A stretch of DNA of 64,000 nt from Omphiscola glabra (Eukaryota; Mollusca; Gastropoda; Lymnaeidae): assembly GCA_964017045.1 (NCBI GenBank), contig OZ024808.1, positions 30,421,949 to 30,485,948 of the forward strand, in the 5' to 3' direction. The position numbers were made by a program, and so were the translations under genes. The notes under the pieces are model-generated. The model had not been told where the DNA came from and did no database searches. It was given only the letters and a program-made list of their open reading frames with translations. Shown here in pieces: positions 25,601 through 35,460 of this stretch (position 1 is the first letter of the stretch; every line of letters starts with the position of its first letter).

Positions 25601-28600
25601 TCTAACACAAGTTCAGTGTATGATGTCTCGTCTAGCTAACCTAACACAAGTTCAGTGTATGATGTCTCGTCTAGCTAACCTAACACAAGTTTAGTGTATG
25701 ATGTCTCGTCTAGCTAACCTAACACAAGTTCAGTGTATGATGTCTCGTCTAGCTAACCTAACACAAGTTCAGTGTATGATGTCTCGTCTAGCTAACCTAA
25801 CACAAGTTTAGTGTATGATGTCTCGTCTAGCTAACCTAACGCAGTTTCAATTTATGATGTCTTGTCTTTTCGTCTGTTTGACTATGATGATTTTTGGTTA
25901 AGTTTTTAGGACCAAAGCGTGAACCAGATTCTATTAATTTATTTGTAGTCATCTGAGATTTATTTTTTCGGATGTAAGGGACAGTTTCCTTTGATGTAAT
26001 AATTATCTGCCATATCTATTACGCCATAATTCCAATCAATAAAACTTAACCCAATGTGAAAAGCGTGCGTATTAGGTAGTCGTCTGAATGCTCATCTTAA
26101 TAAAAGAAAATATAACAATATGTTACCGTCTCTTGGACCAACATGAGCTTTTTATTAAAGTTTGGTTATGACATATCCTTAAAAAATATCTTAATTGTTC
26201 AGTTATAACATATCATTTTGCTGTTACATCTTGTGCACCAACATACCATGTATGTAGTATGGCATATAAACATTAAGCACTAAAATTTATTTTCATTCCA
26301 TGGCGCCCACAGGCAATGCTTTTTCCTATTTCGGAAGATCGTTGATGGCACCCTAAACACATGGCGCCCGGGGCAACTGCCCGAGTTGCGGTACCTTGAG
26401 CCGACCCTGGCTACACCAAAACATTGTGACTGACAATGAAGTCAAAATACTACGTTAGTATCAAATACGGAACCGATTCTCGCCTGTCCAATAGTGGTAA
26501 GGACTGACCCTGACCTTGTCATGTGACGCATGGATAGGGCGATGGCGTACTCCGCTATGACAGTCTTCCCAGCTGAAGTGTGGGCGGCCACAAAAACGCT
26601 CTCGTTGTTCTCCAGCCTGAGGATGGCCTGCTTCTGGAACGTGTCCAGCTCAAATGGCCACTGGAAGTTGGGAAAGAATGTAACATGACCAAAGCTAGAT
26701 TAAGCTTACAGATAAATGGTAAAAGAGTTCTATATTTCTTTAATGGAAGCTTAAATAAAGGAACATGATATTTAAACAGTTGAGGGAGATCAATATTAAA
26801 AGATGAAGACCATGATTATAGGGGAAAGAAACAGACAAGGGAAACAGACAAGAGAAACAGACAAGAGAAACAGACAAGAGAAACAGACAAGAGAAACAGA
26901 CAAGAGAAACAGACAAGAGAAACAGACAAGAGAAACAGACAAGAGAAACAGTCAAGAGAAACAGACAAGAGAAACAGACAAGAGAAACAGACAAGGGAAA
27001 CAGACAAGGGAAACAGACAAGAGAAACAGACAAGAGAAACAGTCAAGAGAAACAGACAAGAGAAAAAGACAAGGGAAACAGACAAGGGAAACAGACAAGG
27101 GAAACAGACAAGAGAAACAGACAAGAGAAACAGACAAGAGAAACAGACAAGGGAAACAGACAAGGGAAACAGTCAAGGGAAACAGACAAGGGAAACAGAC
27201 AAGAGAAACAGACAAGAGAAACAGACAAGAGAAACAGACAAGAGAAACAGACAAGAGAAACAGACAAGAGAAACAGACAAGAGAAACAGACAAGAGACAC
27301 AGACAAGAGACAAAAGCTGAAATATGTTCACATGGGAAGTTAAATGTACAGCATAAACAATCTTCAAAACTGTTTAAATTTTAAAAAGAAAAATCTTAAA
27401 AGATTACTGTTATAAAAATTAAGCTAAGATTAGTTTTATAATAGAACTTTGACAAATTATCTCCCATTTGAACAGAGTTGTGGGACGTAGTTTGGCTTTA
27501 TAAAATCAAGAAAGAGAGCAAGGGCAGTAACTCATGGTTATCATTATCCCTATGATATCTACCTTAAAAGCCATTTCTGGGATTCTTTCATGAAAATCAT
27601 GCATCGACTCACTGACATCCACCGAAAAAGCCCATTGTTCAGGTCGGGATGGAAGTCGCTCCACTGTTCTTCCACCGGACCCCTGGGTCGTGTTTGCCGT
27701 CTCATCTTGGGTCCCCTGCTCATCGGGGGTCATGGAAGGATCAGGGTAGGGGTCATCTGCTTGTTCCCAACCGTCCTCCTGTGGTTATGATGCCAATGTT
27801 AATTCCTTCCTTAATTTGATCCATTTTATTTTTATAAACAAGTTTCTATCAGGGATCAATTTCAATTGCTTCATTTTCTGGCACTCTTAATGAGTTATTG
27901 TTTTTAATCATGTATATTATTTTTTGCTTATGTTCGTCTGTTACTGGCTGGCTGGAAAAGTCTTCTTACGGCTTATTTAACTACTTCCCGTCAATTTATC
28001 GAGATGAAACTGGGCACATAGACTAGTTGTTGGTAACGAAATATTCTTTCAAGTTTTCAGCCCAATCCCCAAAACGGACCACCTAAAATCAGTTTTTCCG
28101 GTTTTTCAATGGGAAGTAGAAGGAAATATGATGCCACATTTTGACGATATACGAATTCCCGATAACTGCACTAAACGATTTTCTGAAATTGTTGGTTGAA
28201 CAAATGTAAAGTGTAACAATGGGCGGGACATTAAAATATTATTATAAAATAAAATGATAAAACATCCATGGAAAAAATTTGTTTTTACGTGTTCGTTAAT
28301 GTAAATATTACTTCTTCTGTAACCTGACTGATAAAATAAAATAATTTAAAAAAAAAAGAAAGTATTGGTTTTAGTGAAGCTCTATGGAAGCTAATAATTG
28401 AATTTTGTTACATTGAGTTATTACTTTCTTCTTAAAGAAAGATCAAATGCTTCCGATGGATGTTAATTGAAATAAAAGAAGAGTATGTTGCAAGGGGAAA
28501 TAAACTCGTCTTCCACGGGAGACAACCAATATTGGAGAGGAGGTAAATCAAAGTAAGTCTGAAGGTAGCAGAAGAATATTCACGGTTTTAATAATTGTCT

Positions 28601-31600
28601 GTTTCATTAAAAAAAAAACATTATTACTTAATTTATTTAAAGAAATGATTACCCGAAGCAGCTCGTCCAGGTCACCTTCCCCGGTCAACATTTGTGTTGA
28701 CCAAATCTGAAACGTGTATTTACGTTATGTAGCACAATGTTTTATTTATGTTATAATACACGATGTTTTATTTATGTTATAATACACGATGTTTTATTTA
28801 TGTTATAATACACGATGTTTTATTTATGTTATAATACACGATGTTTTATTTATGTTATAATACACGATGTTTTATTTATGTTATAATACACGATGTTTTA
28901 TTTATGTTATAATACACGATGTTTTATTTATGTTATAATACACGATGTTTTATTTATGTTATAATACACGATGTTTTATTTACGTTATAATACAAGATGT
29001 TTTATTTATGTTATAATACACGATGTTTTATTTATGTTATAATACACGATGTTTTATTTTCCTTATAATACACGATGTTTTATTTATGTTATAATACACG
29101 ATGTTTTATTTATATTATAATACACGATGTTTTATTTTCGTTATAATACACGATGTTTTATTTATGTTATAATACACGATGTTTTATTTATGTTATAATA
29201 CACGATGTTTTATTTATGTTATAATACACGATGTTTTATTTATGTTATAATACCCACTCTTTTATTTATGTTATAATATTGAATGTTTTCTTTGTATGAC
29301 TCGCATATTTTGGGATTTTTCGGTATTTCCTAATCTATAACAACCTTGGACATCTATAACAACCTAGGACATCTATAACAACCTAGGACATCTATAACAA
29401 CCTAGGACATCTATAACAACCTAGGACTTCAATTATAATTTAGGATATCAATAAAAATTTGGATATCAATAACAAACGTGGACATCACTAGCAAAGTTAG
29501 CATTTCAATGATAACTTAGGACATCTATAACAGTTAGGACATCAGTAACATCTTAGGACATCCGTAACATCTTAGGACATCAGTAATATCTTAGAACATC
29601 AATAACAATTTAGGACCTCAATAACAATTTAAGACATCAATAACAATTTAGTACATTGATAACAATTTAGGACATCAATAACAATTTAGGACATATATAA
29701 GAACTCACTCTTGTCTCCAGATCTCCGCGCTGAGATGGGGGGCAACTCTCCCATTGTGTTGTAAAATGGCTAAAATCCTTTGATATAATTGATAGCTCTG
29801 GAACGTCCATCTGTGAATCTATTTCTAAATCATCCTCAACATCAACTAATTGTAAACCGTGGTCAAACCCTGGAGGTAGGAATAGATACTCAGAACCCAG
29901 TGATAGAGACGGTTTTAAAGTATTTACTTTAGCTGGATTTGAAAATATTATCTCTAGAGACTCTTTGGAAATTTAATTTAATATTTTAAATAATATTATT
30001 TTTAAATCTACATAATTCCAGGAGCGTTTACCTGGCACAAATACTGATGAGGTTCCTGTTTGATGTGGACGCTTACCTGGCACAAATACTGATGAGGTTC
30101 CTGTTTGATGTGGACGCTTACCTGGTACAAATACTGATGAGGTTCCTGTTTGATGCGGACCACCAGAGTTTAAAAGTAACGCCTCCTGATGAAATTTAAA
30201 TGAAAACAAGTCTGATAACTCACAAACAATTAATAACAACCATATTTTATGAGATATTATGGAAATAAAGAGAATATTAAGTGTTCGATAACAGTAAAGA
30301 TAGTCTGTTAAATTGCTGAATGTATTTACCTACTTTTCAATAATTATATTACTTGTTGTTCAATGTATTATTTCGTGTTTGTTTGACTTTTCCAGATTGA
30401 AACTGTGTTGAACGTGTGCTGAACGTGTGCTGAACGTGTGTTGAACGTGTTCATGTTGCAGTAGTTGCTTTGGAACACATACTTTAATTTAAGTGTAGGT
30501 AATAGTCCAAAATAACAGTAGAACTCCTTTGTCGTGGCATTCACCACATACAGGCTAAAGGAATTCTATATGGAGGACTTCCTTCAAGCCCCCTTAAGTA
30601 AATAAATAGTAGGACAAGATATGTTTAGGCTGGTAATAAACAGACATCAATAAATGGACTTTTCGGCTAAATGCCTCCGTCAGCGGCAATAATTTGTTTT
30701 GCATGTTTTGTATTGTCTTCTGAAGAAGGTGTTTCTCCGAGACGACATCTTAATTGCTCTGTCTATTTCTAAATATATGTTGAGAAAATATTAATAAAAT
30801 AGATACAAATTATTTTTTTTATTTTTTTAATCGTTTATAGAATTGATTTTTTTTTAAAAAAACACTGTACCCCACTTGTTTCGGTGCTAGCAAAAAATGT
30901 GTTTCGGTGCTAACAAAAAATGTGTTTCGGTGCTAACAAAAAATGTGTTTCGGTGCTAACAAAAAATGTCTTTCGGTACTAGCAAAAAATGTGTTTCGGT
31001 GCTAGCAAAAAATGTGTTTCGGTGCTAGTAAACAATTTGTTTAAGTGCTAGAAAACAAGTCGTTGAAGTTCTGGAAGCTAAAGAAGTAATGTTTCTTTAA
31101 GTATGCCATATGTATTTACATAGATTGTTGGATCTGTCTCTGACGAAAACATTTAACTGTAGCAATCTCTTACTTCTACAAAGTCCAACACCTCTCTACT
31201 GATGGGGTGTCTTCTTGCGTTTAGTGTTGTGTGGGGCAGACACGGCTCGAGGTGCAAGAGTCTTTTGAATGACATCTGTCTCGGAAACAAGCTGCAATTA
31301 AATTTCATGAGTTCCAAAGTGACTTACAGAGGCGGATCAATGTCAAAAGGATATTAAACCAAGAGCGTAGGAAGGGGTTGAACTGCGGCTCTATTTTCTT
31401 TATATTCAGGGGCGGCATTTTCGGTGAACTGCGAGTGTTTTTTTCCTTGGAGGGCAGAGTTAAAATCTTGGCACACCCCGGGCGATAGTAACACTAGCTG
31501 CGCCATGGGCGTACACACATAGTGTAACGAATGAAAAAATTAATGACACTAAACTTCTATTCAAAATCTAATTTATTTTATATGAAATAAGGACCCACAT

Positions 31601-33021
31601 TTGTTTTTAAAGTTACCCTTAGGGGCATCTATCCCGCCAGTCCCCCTTTGTAGACGCCCCTGGTTACACTTAGCTAATATTTTTTTAAGAGTTCACCGGT
31701 TTGATTGTGTATGGTTAATATTTAACCTCCGGGCCAACAATATTTTAACATCAATATATTAACATCAATGTTTTAACATCAATATCTTAACATCAATATA
31801 TTAACATCAATGTTTTAACATCGGGAATTTAAAATGCACAGCTGAGACAATGACCACATCCATTCGTATGACCTTGACCGGATCTACACATTAAGTATAT
31901 TAAATGTGAGGTTATCCTTCTAAATCACAAGTAGGAACAGTTGATCATGTAGAGATCTATCATTCTTCCGCTATCTCTAAATATTTCTTGGGCCTTGTTG
32001 ATAATTATAATAACTTAAGATTATCTGATGACCTCTCAACACGTATCTCCAATTGTACTCTCGAGGGTTCAAAGGTTTTCTTCATATGAAGAAAAGATCA
32101 CGAGGTCAACCATCTTTGATTGGTGAAGAATAAATACAACGACCTCCCGCCCTAATTGTTATAAGATATTCATAATAAAAACGAGAAACACGAAATAAAC
32201 AACAAAAAAGTGCATTTAAAAAAAGGGTTATTTTTAGCGACAAAAGACAGTGTTAGATTAAAAAGGTGAATAAAGGACTAAAGTGCCATAAAAACGTCAT
32301 TATTCATGAGGGAAAAAAAAGTATATACATTCTTCGGATCGTGCGCAAAAATGTAGTCTTGGTTCTAGGCTCAGTTTTTCCTTGGTACGCCCCTGAAGAT
32401 GCTTTTTCAAGAATCTCATTGTTAGAACTATAGAACCTTTAAAAATGTAACATTTTTATTAAAAAGTATATATAGATATTTAATAACAGTTTATTATTTT
32501 AAAAACAACATGCTACTCGAGTGATTCTTACCTGAAAGTGCTCGCAACGTGGATTGGAAGTCTACTGGGGTCATCTATGTGGCCTTGAACTTGCTCTCGT
32601 AATGACGTCAGGACGGGCGGGATGTCCACAGGCAACTGATGACGTCAGATGGAGAATTAAATATATAACATTTATATTTTACAAATACTAATCAAAACGT
32701 GGGGGTGGGGTCTTAATCCCTCTATATGGCGTCGGAAAGCTCACCAGTCCAGCTGAGACGAACAACACATTTGTTCAATAGAGCCATGAAACATATATGT
32801 CCAACTGAGCCATATAAATTAATGTAACACTGGGGAAAGTCCCAATATTCATGAGAATCCTTGACTTACTGTAACACTGGGGAAAGCCCAAATATTCATG
32901 AGAATCCTTGACTTACAGTAACACTGGGGAAAGCCCAGTTTTGGTTACGAGAATTCACTCGCTCTGTCACTTCCAAATGTTCCTTACATCCTGTCTCCAG
33001 GAGGTCAAACATCAAGTCCAT
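9376..33021 (-). CDS. SKIC2 (SKIV2L): SKI2-type DExH RNA helicase, copy 1, complete (23 coding exons, 1,220 aa)
   Basis: Minus-strand exons: 33021-32917, 32635-32532, 31291-31174, 30185-30122, 29962-29709, 28706-28653, 27778-27563, 26660-26515, 25413-25267, 24413-24222, 21690-21541, 20920-20863, 20464-20252, 19790-19680, 19038-18808, 16636-16370, 14782-14593, 13369-13207, 12175-11968, 11569-11459, 10466-10248, 10050-9910, 9576-9376. They total 3,663 nt with all phases consistent. The start ATG at 33021 follows in-frame stops, and the product ends SLYLQ like vertebrate SKI2 (SLYTQ). Helicase motifs: AHTSAGKT (about 331-338), DEVH (422-425), SAT (453-455), [13 protein letters not shown] (648-660), [10 protein letters not shown] (686-695). 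SKI2 unwinds and threads mRNA into the cytoplasmic exosome within the SKI complex. [16 protein letters not shown] and the C-terminal DSHCT region favour SKI2 over MTR4. The acceptor of exon 5 is ambiguous (three phase-compatible AGs). Most introns contain minisatellites. Confidence 0.96.
10610..10975. repeat. 29-bp minisatellite, about 12 copies
   Basis: The unit is GGTTCATCTCTTTATATAGG plus ACTATCCAT. It lies in intron 20 of SKI2 copy 1, with little divergence between copies. Confidence 0.95.
11735..11815. repeat. Short CACTCC/CCACC-rich repeat
   Basis: Degenerate copies of CCACTCCTACCACTCCACC lie in intron 19 of copy 1. Confidence 0.7.
11825..11990 (-). repeat. 51-bp repeat, 3 copies, carrying the exon 19 splice donor of SKI2 copy 1
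   Basis: On the minus strand the native junction is GAGAACAC|GTATGTGATA (exon end 11968). A second copy, AGAACAC|GTATGTG, lies 51 bp downstream (junction 11917). A third is decayed to CACCTATACG at about 11866. Use of the second donor would add VCDISTYIV and then a stop. Confidence 0.85.
12570..12710. repeat. 15-bp minisatellite, about 9 copies
   Basis: The unit is GCTGTCAGTGTTAAA (GAT variant), in intron 18 of SKI2 copy 1. Confidence 0.9.
14130..14548. repeat. 15-bp minisatellite, about 27 copies
   Basis: The unit is AGCACTAGACATCAG. It lies in intron 17, ending about 45 bp from exon 17. Because 15 is a multiple of 3, open frames run through it on both strands (about 150 aa each); they are not genes. 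Confidence 0.95.
14920..15980. repeat. 18-bp minisatellite, about 58 copies
   Basis: The unit is GTGCATGTATGATCTATG in the right half and GTGTATGTATGATCTATG in the left half, a clear change of variant at about 15,490. It lies in intron 16 of copy 1. It supports a 357-aa open frame and others on both strands, all artefacts of the 18-bp period. Confidence 0.95.
16123..16267. mobile_element. Short non-autonomous DNA transposon (MITE), 'CAGTGGCGTAGC' type
   Basis: Left end AGCAGTGGCGTGGCCAAG is the inverted complement of the right end CTTGCTACGCCACTGCT with one or two mismatches. It is about 145 bp, in intron 16 of SKI2 copy 1. Flanking 8-mers do not match well, so it is old or the ends are misjudged by a few bases. 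Its interior resembles 31362-31510. Confidence 0.7.
16917..18455. repeat. 45-bp minisatellite, about 34 copies
   Basis: Core GTCATACATGTCAATGGGTT followed by CATACTCCCAGTTGAGTGCT, in intron 15 of copy 1. Units vary at GGGTTCATAC/GGTAGCATAC and TTGAG/CTGAG. The 45-bp period leaves long open frames in several registers on both strands (up to 285 aa). They lie between exons whose phases already close without them. Confidence 0.96.
18456..18807. other. Intron 15 remainder with poly-G run
   Basis: No gene was seen. A run of about 14 G at 18656-18670 is followed by T's. Exon 15 begins immediately to the right. Confidence 0.5.
18808..21690 (-). CDS. SKIC2 (SKIV2L): SKI2 copy 1, second RecA domain (exons 11-15)
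   Basis: Exon 11 (21690-21541) holds the linker with [12 protein letters not shown]. Exon 12 (20920-20863, 58 nt) is short and divergent. Exon 13 (20464-20252) has [11 protein letters not shown] (motif IV). Exon 14 (19790-19680) has [11 protein letters not shown]. Exon 15 (19038-18808) has [13 protein letters not shown] and [10 protein letters not shown] (motifs V and VI, including the arginine finger). The frame is uninterrupted through all five. Confidence 0.95.
19139..19672. repeat. 30-bp minisatellite, about 17 copies
   Basis: The unit is CTAGTACTACATCAACTAGT plus GCTACATGAT, in intron 14 of copy 1. The ACTAGT and CTAGTAC steps make each unit partly self-complementary. Confidence 0.95.
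19791..20251. other. SKI2 copy 1 intron 13, no array
   Basis: This is one of the few array-free introns. It holds loosely repeated AGAG/GACA-rich text (ACAGTAAGCAGAGAAA-like, about 19950-20150), too degenerate to call a tandem array. In copy 2 the same intron carries the 58-bp donor array. Confidence 0.5.
21910..22100. repeat. 26-bp minisatellite, 7 copies
   Basis: The unit is GTACTGCCCTATGTCGTAGT plus GAGAGT, in intron 10 of copy 1, nearly identical between copies. Confidence 0.95.
22311..23815. repeat. 30-bp GC-rich minisatellite, about 50 copies
   Basis: The unit is GGCCCCATGGCCCAGTTATA plus AGTGGTGTGC, in intron 10 of copy 1. Two unit types alternate irregularly (TTATAAGTGG or TTATGTGTGG). 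Its high GC against an AT-rich surround and its 30-bp period produce open frames to 299 aa on both strands, none of which shows non-repeat sequence. Confidence 0.96.
23895..24235 (-). repeat. 37-bp minisatellite, about 9 copies, carrying the exon 10 splice donor of SKI2 copy 1
   Basis: On the minus strand the native exon 10 end is GCGGAGTGGGTGGG|GTAAGG (junction 24222). The same 20-nt context, GCGGAGTGGGTGGGGTAAGG, recurs every 37 bp for most units of the array. Spacer text is TGGATGGGTGTGGTAGA. A 37-bp shift breaks frame, so only the first donor gives the conserved protein. Confidence 0.93.
24222..26660 (-). CDS. SKIC2 (SKIV2L): SKI2 copy 1, first RecA domain (exons 8-10)
   Basis: Exon 8 (26660-26515) carries the Q-motif-like FQKQAI and Walker A motif AHTSAGKT. 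Exon 9 (25413-25267) carries [11 protein letters not shown] (motif Ia) and TGD. Exon 10 (24413-24222) carries [10 protein letters not shown] (motif II) and MLSATVPN (motif III). All catalytic residues of an active DExH ATPase are present. Exon 10 ends in ...AEWVG at a donor that is repeated nine times downstream. Confidence 0.95.
24640..25018. repeat. 34-bp minisatellite, about 11 near-identical copies
   Basis: The unit is TGATGTTACATATGTTCTGA plus TGTTTCATTTGTTG, in intron 9 of copy 1. I see essentially no difference between internal copies, which suggests recent amplification. Confidence 0.96.
25447..25850. repeat. 39-bp minisatellite, about 10 copies
   Basis: The unit is TGTATGATGTCTCGTCTAGC plus TAACCTAACACAAGTTCAG. 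It begins about 30 bp upstream of the exon 9 acceptor (intron 8 of copy 1) but does not include the acceptor. Confidence 0.95.
25851..26514. other. Intron 8 remainder with a decayed transposon end
   Basis: No gene was seen. The stretch 26300-26412 (CATGGCGCCCGGGGCAACTG, then CTGGCTACACC) resembles the GCGCCCGGGGCA end of the MITE at 46825-47010, but no paired terminus was found. Confidence 0.35.
26830..27312. repeat. 13-bp purine-rich minisatellite, about 37 copies
   Basis: The unit is GAAACAGACAAGA, in intron 7 of copy 1. The strand is almost pure purine plus C (a pyrimidine-rich mirror on the other strand). The 13-bp period rotates through all frames, so several stop-free frames occur. Confidence 0.96.
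27563..33021 (-). CDS. SKIC2 (SKIV2L): SKI2 copy 1, N-terminal exons 1-7 (residues 1-305)
   Basis: These exons encode the variable N-terminal region that in yeast and human SKI2 contacts SKI3/SKI8. Anchors to the vertebrate protein are [11 protein letters not shown] in exon 1, [12 protein letters not shown] and RLPIHVAS in exon 2, LNARRHPIS in exon 3, EALLLN in exon 4, FLPPGFDHG in exon 5, GDLDELL in exon 6 and [10 protein letters not shown] in exon 7. Exon 1 and exon 4 both end in donors duplicated by short tandem repeats (see separate entries). The three acceptors possible for exon 5 (starting 29962, 29954 or 29940) would change the product only by small in-frame amounts. Confidence 0.85.
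28722..29285. repeat. 26-bp AT-rich minisatellite, about 21 copies
   Basis: The unit is ACGATGTTTTATTTATGTTA plus TAATAC, in intron 5 of copy 1, upstream of the exon 6 acceptor, which it does not include. Confidence 0.95.
29333..29706. repeat. 19-20-bp degenerate minisatellite
   Basis: Units of the form ATCTATAACAACCTAGGAC grade into ATCAATAACAATTTAGGAC next to exon 5 (intron 5 of copy 1). It ends 3 bp from the exon 5 donor without copying it. Confidence 0.85.
30016..30160 (-). repeat. 45-bp repeat, 3 copies, carrying the exon 4 splice donor of SKI2 copy 1, in frame
   Basis: On the minus strand the exon 4 end GTACCAG|GTAAGCG (junction 30122) recurs at junctions 30077 and 30032 as GTGCCAG|GTAAGCG. 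The unit is 45 bp with no stop, so each later donor would add 15 residues (unit [15 protein letters not shown]) without shifting the frame. Confidence 0.93.
30868..31050. repeat. 23-bp minisatellite, about 7 copies
   Basis: The unit is GTTTCGGTGCTAACAAAAAA plus TGT, in intron 3 of copy 1, with GCTAGC/GCTAAC variants. Confidence 0.93.
31362..31510. mobile_element. Second, more decayed copy of the 16.1 kb MITE
   Basis: The interior (ATATTCAGGGGCGGCATTTT, then CTTGGAGGGCAG, GGCACACCCCGG, GCTGCGCCATGG) parallels 16140-16267 (ATATGCAGGGGCCGCTTTTT, CTTGGAAAGGGGC, GCTACGCCACTG). Terminal repeats are worn. It lies in intron 2 of copy 1. Confidence 0.5.
31737..31830. repeat. Short AT-rich repeat
   Basis: About six copies of a TTAACATCAATAT-like unit lie in intron 2 of copy 1. 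Confidence 0.85.
32820..32940 (-). repeat. 47-bp repeat, about 3 copies, carrying the exon 1 splice donor of SKI2 copy 1
   Basis: On the minus strand the native exon 1 end is CCCCAGTGTTACT|GTAAGTC (junction 32917). A second copy, CCCCAGTGTTACA|GTAAGTC, has its junction at 32870. A third has lost the donor (TTACATTAAT). 47 bp is not a multiple of 3, so only the first donor keeps the frame into exon 2. Confidence 0.9.
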
Positions 33022-33079
33022 TAATTTTTTTTAGTTTCACCTGAAAAATGAACACTGTATTATACTGGTTAATACACTT

Positions 33080-33170
33080 AGCCTGCAATGTACACAGATA
33101 ACACTCAAACCTTCAATGTACACAGATAACACTCAAACCCTCAATGTACACAGATAAGACTCAAAGAAAT
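33080..33170. repeat. 28-bp repeat, 3 copies
   Basis: Copies of CACAGATAACACTCAAACC plus TTCAATGTA lie just upstream of SKI2 copy 1. Confidence 0.85.
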
Positions 33171-33484
33171 TTGATATCAACGTACATTTGTCACATGCTC
33201 AAAATGTTTTCCTGAGTTCTGTTTCTTATCACTCAAGCTCTATATCTGTCACGTGACAAGGACACGCTATAAAAAATATCAATCACCTATAAATAATCAT
33301 AAAACACGGCATCTATAAATATGCATAAACATGACATATATAAATACGGTTAAACATGAACTCTATAAATATTCATAAACTGGAAATATTTAAATTTGCA
33401 TAAACATAACATCCATTAAGAAACGACATAGGCCGGGCATACATACGTTGTAAAAGAATTTTCTTTTTTTCTTTGTTCCTTACC

Positions 33485-33690
33485 TGTACTACTTCATTTC
33501 CTGAATATTTTATGACATAGCTTTGTTGTCTAGCTCCCTCAACACTTTTTGTGTCTGTCAAGCTACGTCTTAGAATAATCTGACAAATATCCAATAATAA
33601 ATAGCGCACATTAGCCGGAAGACTGAAAAAAGCTTGCAGTTTCAATTTGGAGCTCAAGAGAAAAGTAGGCCAAGGGATGACTGTCAACAA
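33485..33690 (-). other. Possible 5' untranslated exon of SKI2 copy 1
   Basis: On the minus strand a strong donor CAG|GTAAGG lies at 33484. The first coding exon is preceded by TTTTTCAG|GTG with the acceptor at 33041. Splicing between them would give a leader exon ending at 33485; its upstream limit is not defined. The open frame through it cannot be joined to the helicase frame because stops lie just before the ATG, so it would be non-coding. This is inference from splice signals only. Confidence 0.3.
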
Positions 33691-34260
33691 TGTATGCTAC
33701 AACAATTAATGCTATAACAATGAATGCTACAACAATGAATGCTACAACAATGAATGATACAACAATGAAAGATATAACATTGGATGATACAACAATGAAT
33801 GTTACAACAATGAATGATACAAACTTGGGAGTTGGACCAGATTCGATTAACTTAAAGATACATACAGTGGTCAGGACATATACATTGGTCAGGACATATA
33901 CAGTGGTCAGGACATATACAGTGGTCAGGACATATACAGTGGTCGGACATATACAGTGGTCAGGACATATACAGTGGTCAGGATATATACAGTGGTCAGG
34001 CCGTATACAGTGGTCGGACATATACAGTGGTCAGGATATATACAGTGGTCAGGACATATAAAGTGGTCAGGACATATACAGTGGTCAGGACATATACAGT
34101 GGTCAGGACATATACAGTGGTCAGGACATATACAGTGGTCAGGACATACACAGTGGTCAGGATACATACAGTGGTCAGGACACATACAATGATAAGGATA
34201 CATATTGTCGTCAAGATATATAAAGTGGTCAGGATACATGCAGTGGCCATCATAAAAAAA
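33690..34260. repeat. Two adjoining minisatellites (15-bp and 18-bp)
   Basis: 33690-33830 repeats GCTACAACAATGAAT about nine times. 33862-34250 repeats CATATACAGTGGTCAGGA about 21 times. Several overlapping open frames here are artefacts. They lie in the intergenic gap between the two SKI2 genes. Confidence 0.94.
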
Positions 34261-34715
34261 TGGCCAGCCTACTTGCATTGGCTTGGATACCTACTGCGGC
34301 CATCATAAAAAATGGCCAGCCTACCTGCATTGGCTTGGATACCTACTGTGGCCAGCATAGATATAATATATAATATAATATCTAGTGGAGCGCAATCAAT
34401 ACCAGATATTGGGAACGCAATCAGGACCAAATATTGGGAGCGCAATCAATACCAGATATTGGGAGCGCAATCAATACCAGATATTGGGAGCGCAATCAAT
34501 ACCAGATATTGGGAGCGCAATCAATACCAGATATTGGGAGCGCAATCAATACCAGATATTGGGAGCGCAATCAATACCAGATATTAGGAGCGCAATCAAT
34601 ACCAGATATTGGGAGCGCAATCAATACCAGATATTGGGAGCGCAATCAATACCAGATATTGGGAGCGCAATCAATACCAGATATTGGGAGCGAAATTAAT
34701 ACCAGATCAAAGGGA
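34255..34715. repeat. Two-copy long unit followed by a 25-bp minisatellite (about 13 copies)
   Basis: 34258-34355 holds two copies of a unit containing TGGCCAGCCTACNTGCATTG. 34385-34710 repeats CGCAATCAATACCAGATATT plus GGGAG. Confidence 0.93.
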
Positions 34716-35139
34716 CTACTTTCAGGACCCGATTTTATGGAGCGCAAACAAAACTGTTTTGGGGAGTGCCATTAGGATGAGGTCTTGGAGAACGCGGACA
34801 GGCAAGTGCCTAAAGTGGTTAATGTTGGGGAGGGGTCAAGACTGGCATAATTAGTTAATGGGCCGTGGATGATAACGACGTAACTTGACCAAAGCAGTAC
34901 ATCTTATCGTGATGTTCAAGTATTATAGTAGATATGCCATTGTGATTTTCCTTAAAGTCATGGAAACTCAATTCTAAGACATAGATCGGATACAACAATC
35001 ACCGAAATGTGGTGGAGGTGAATGTGTTTATGTCATGGCCACATTTCATAGGGGTGTTCAAATTGAGATTTGGCTATAACAAAATTCGCTCACATATTAT
35101 AACTCTAAGGTGAAAGATTATCTCCCAGGATTGAGGGAA

Positions 35140-35460
35140 AAACCACAATAAAACAATAGAACAACAATAGAACAGAAATAGAGCAAAATATTACAATATA
35201 ACAAGAACAGAACAACAATAGAGCAACAAAGAAACAATAGAACAACAGAGCGACAATAGACCAACAATGGAACAATAGAACAGAGCGACAATATAACAAC
35301 CATAGAACAACAAAGACAAATGAACAATAGAACACCAGAATGGCAATAGAACAACGAAAGAACAATAGAACAACAGAACGACAATAGAACAACAATAGAA
35401 CAACAGAACGACATTAGAACAACAATAGAACAACAATAGAACAATACACCACACCCAGAC
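35140..35460. repeat. Degenerate AACAATAGAAC repeat
   Basis: Irregular 11-22-bp steps of AACAATAGAACAACAGAACG. The minus-strand open frames (Cys/Ser/Val-rich) are artefacts. Confidence 0.85.

Noticed and set aside
33373..33690. 105-aa minus-strand frame as the N-terminus of SKI2 copy 1
   Set aside because: It cannot join the helicase frame because TGA and TAA lie directly before the ATG at 33021. Kept only as a possible untranslated exon.
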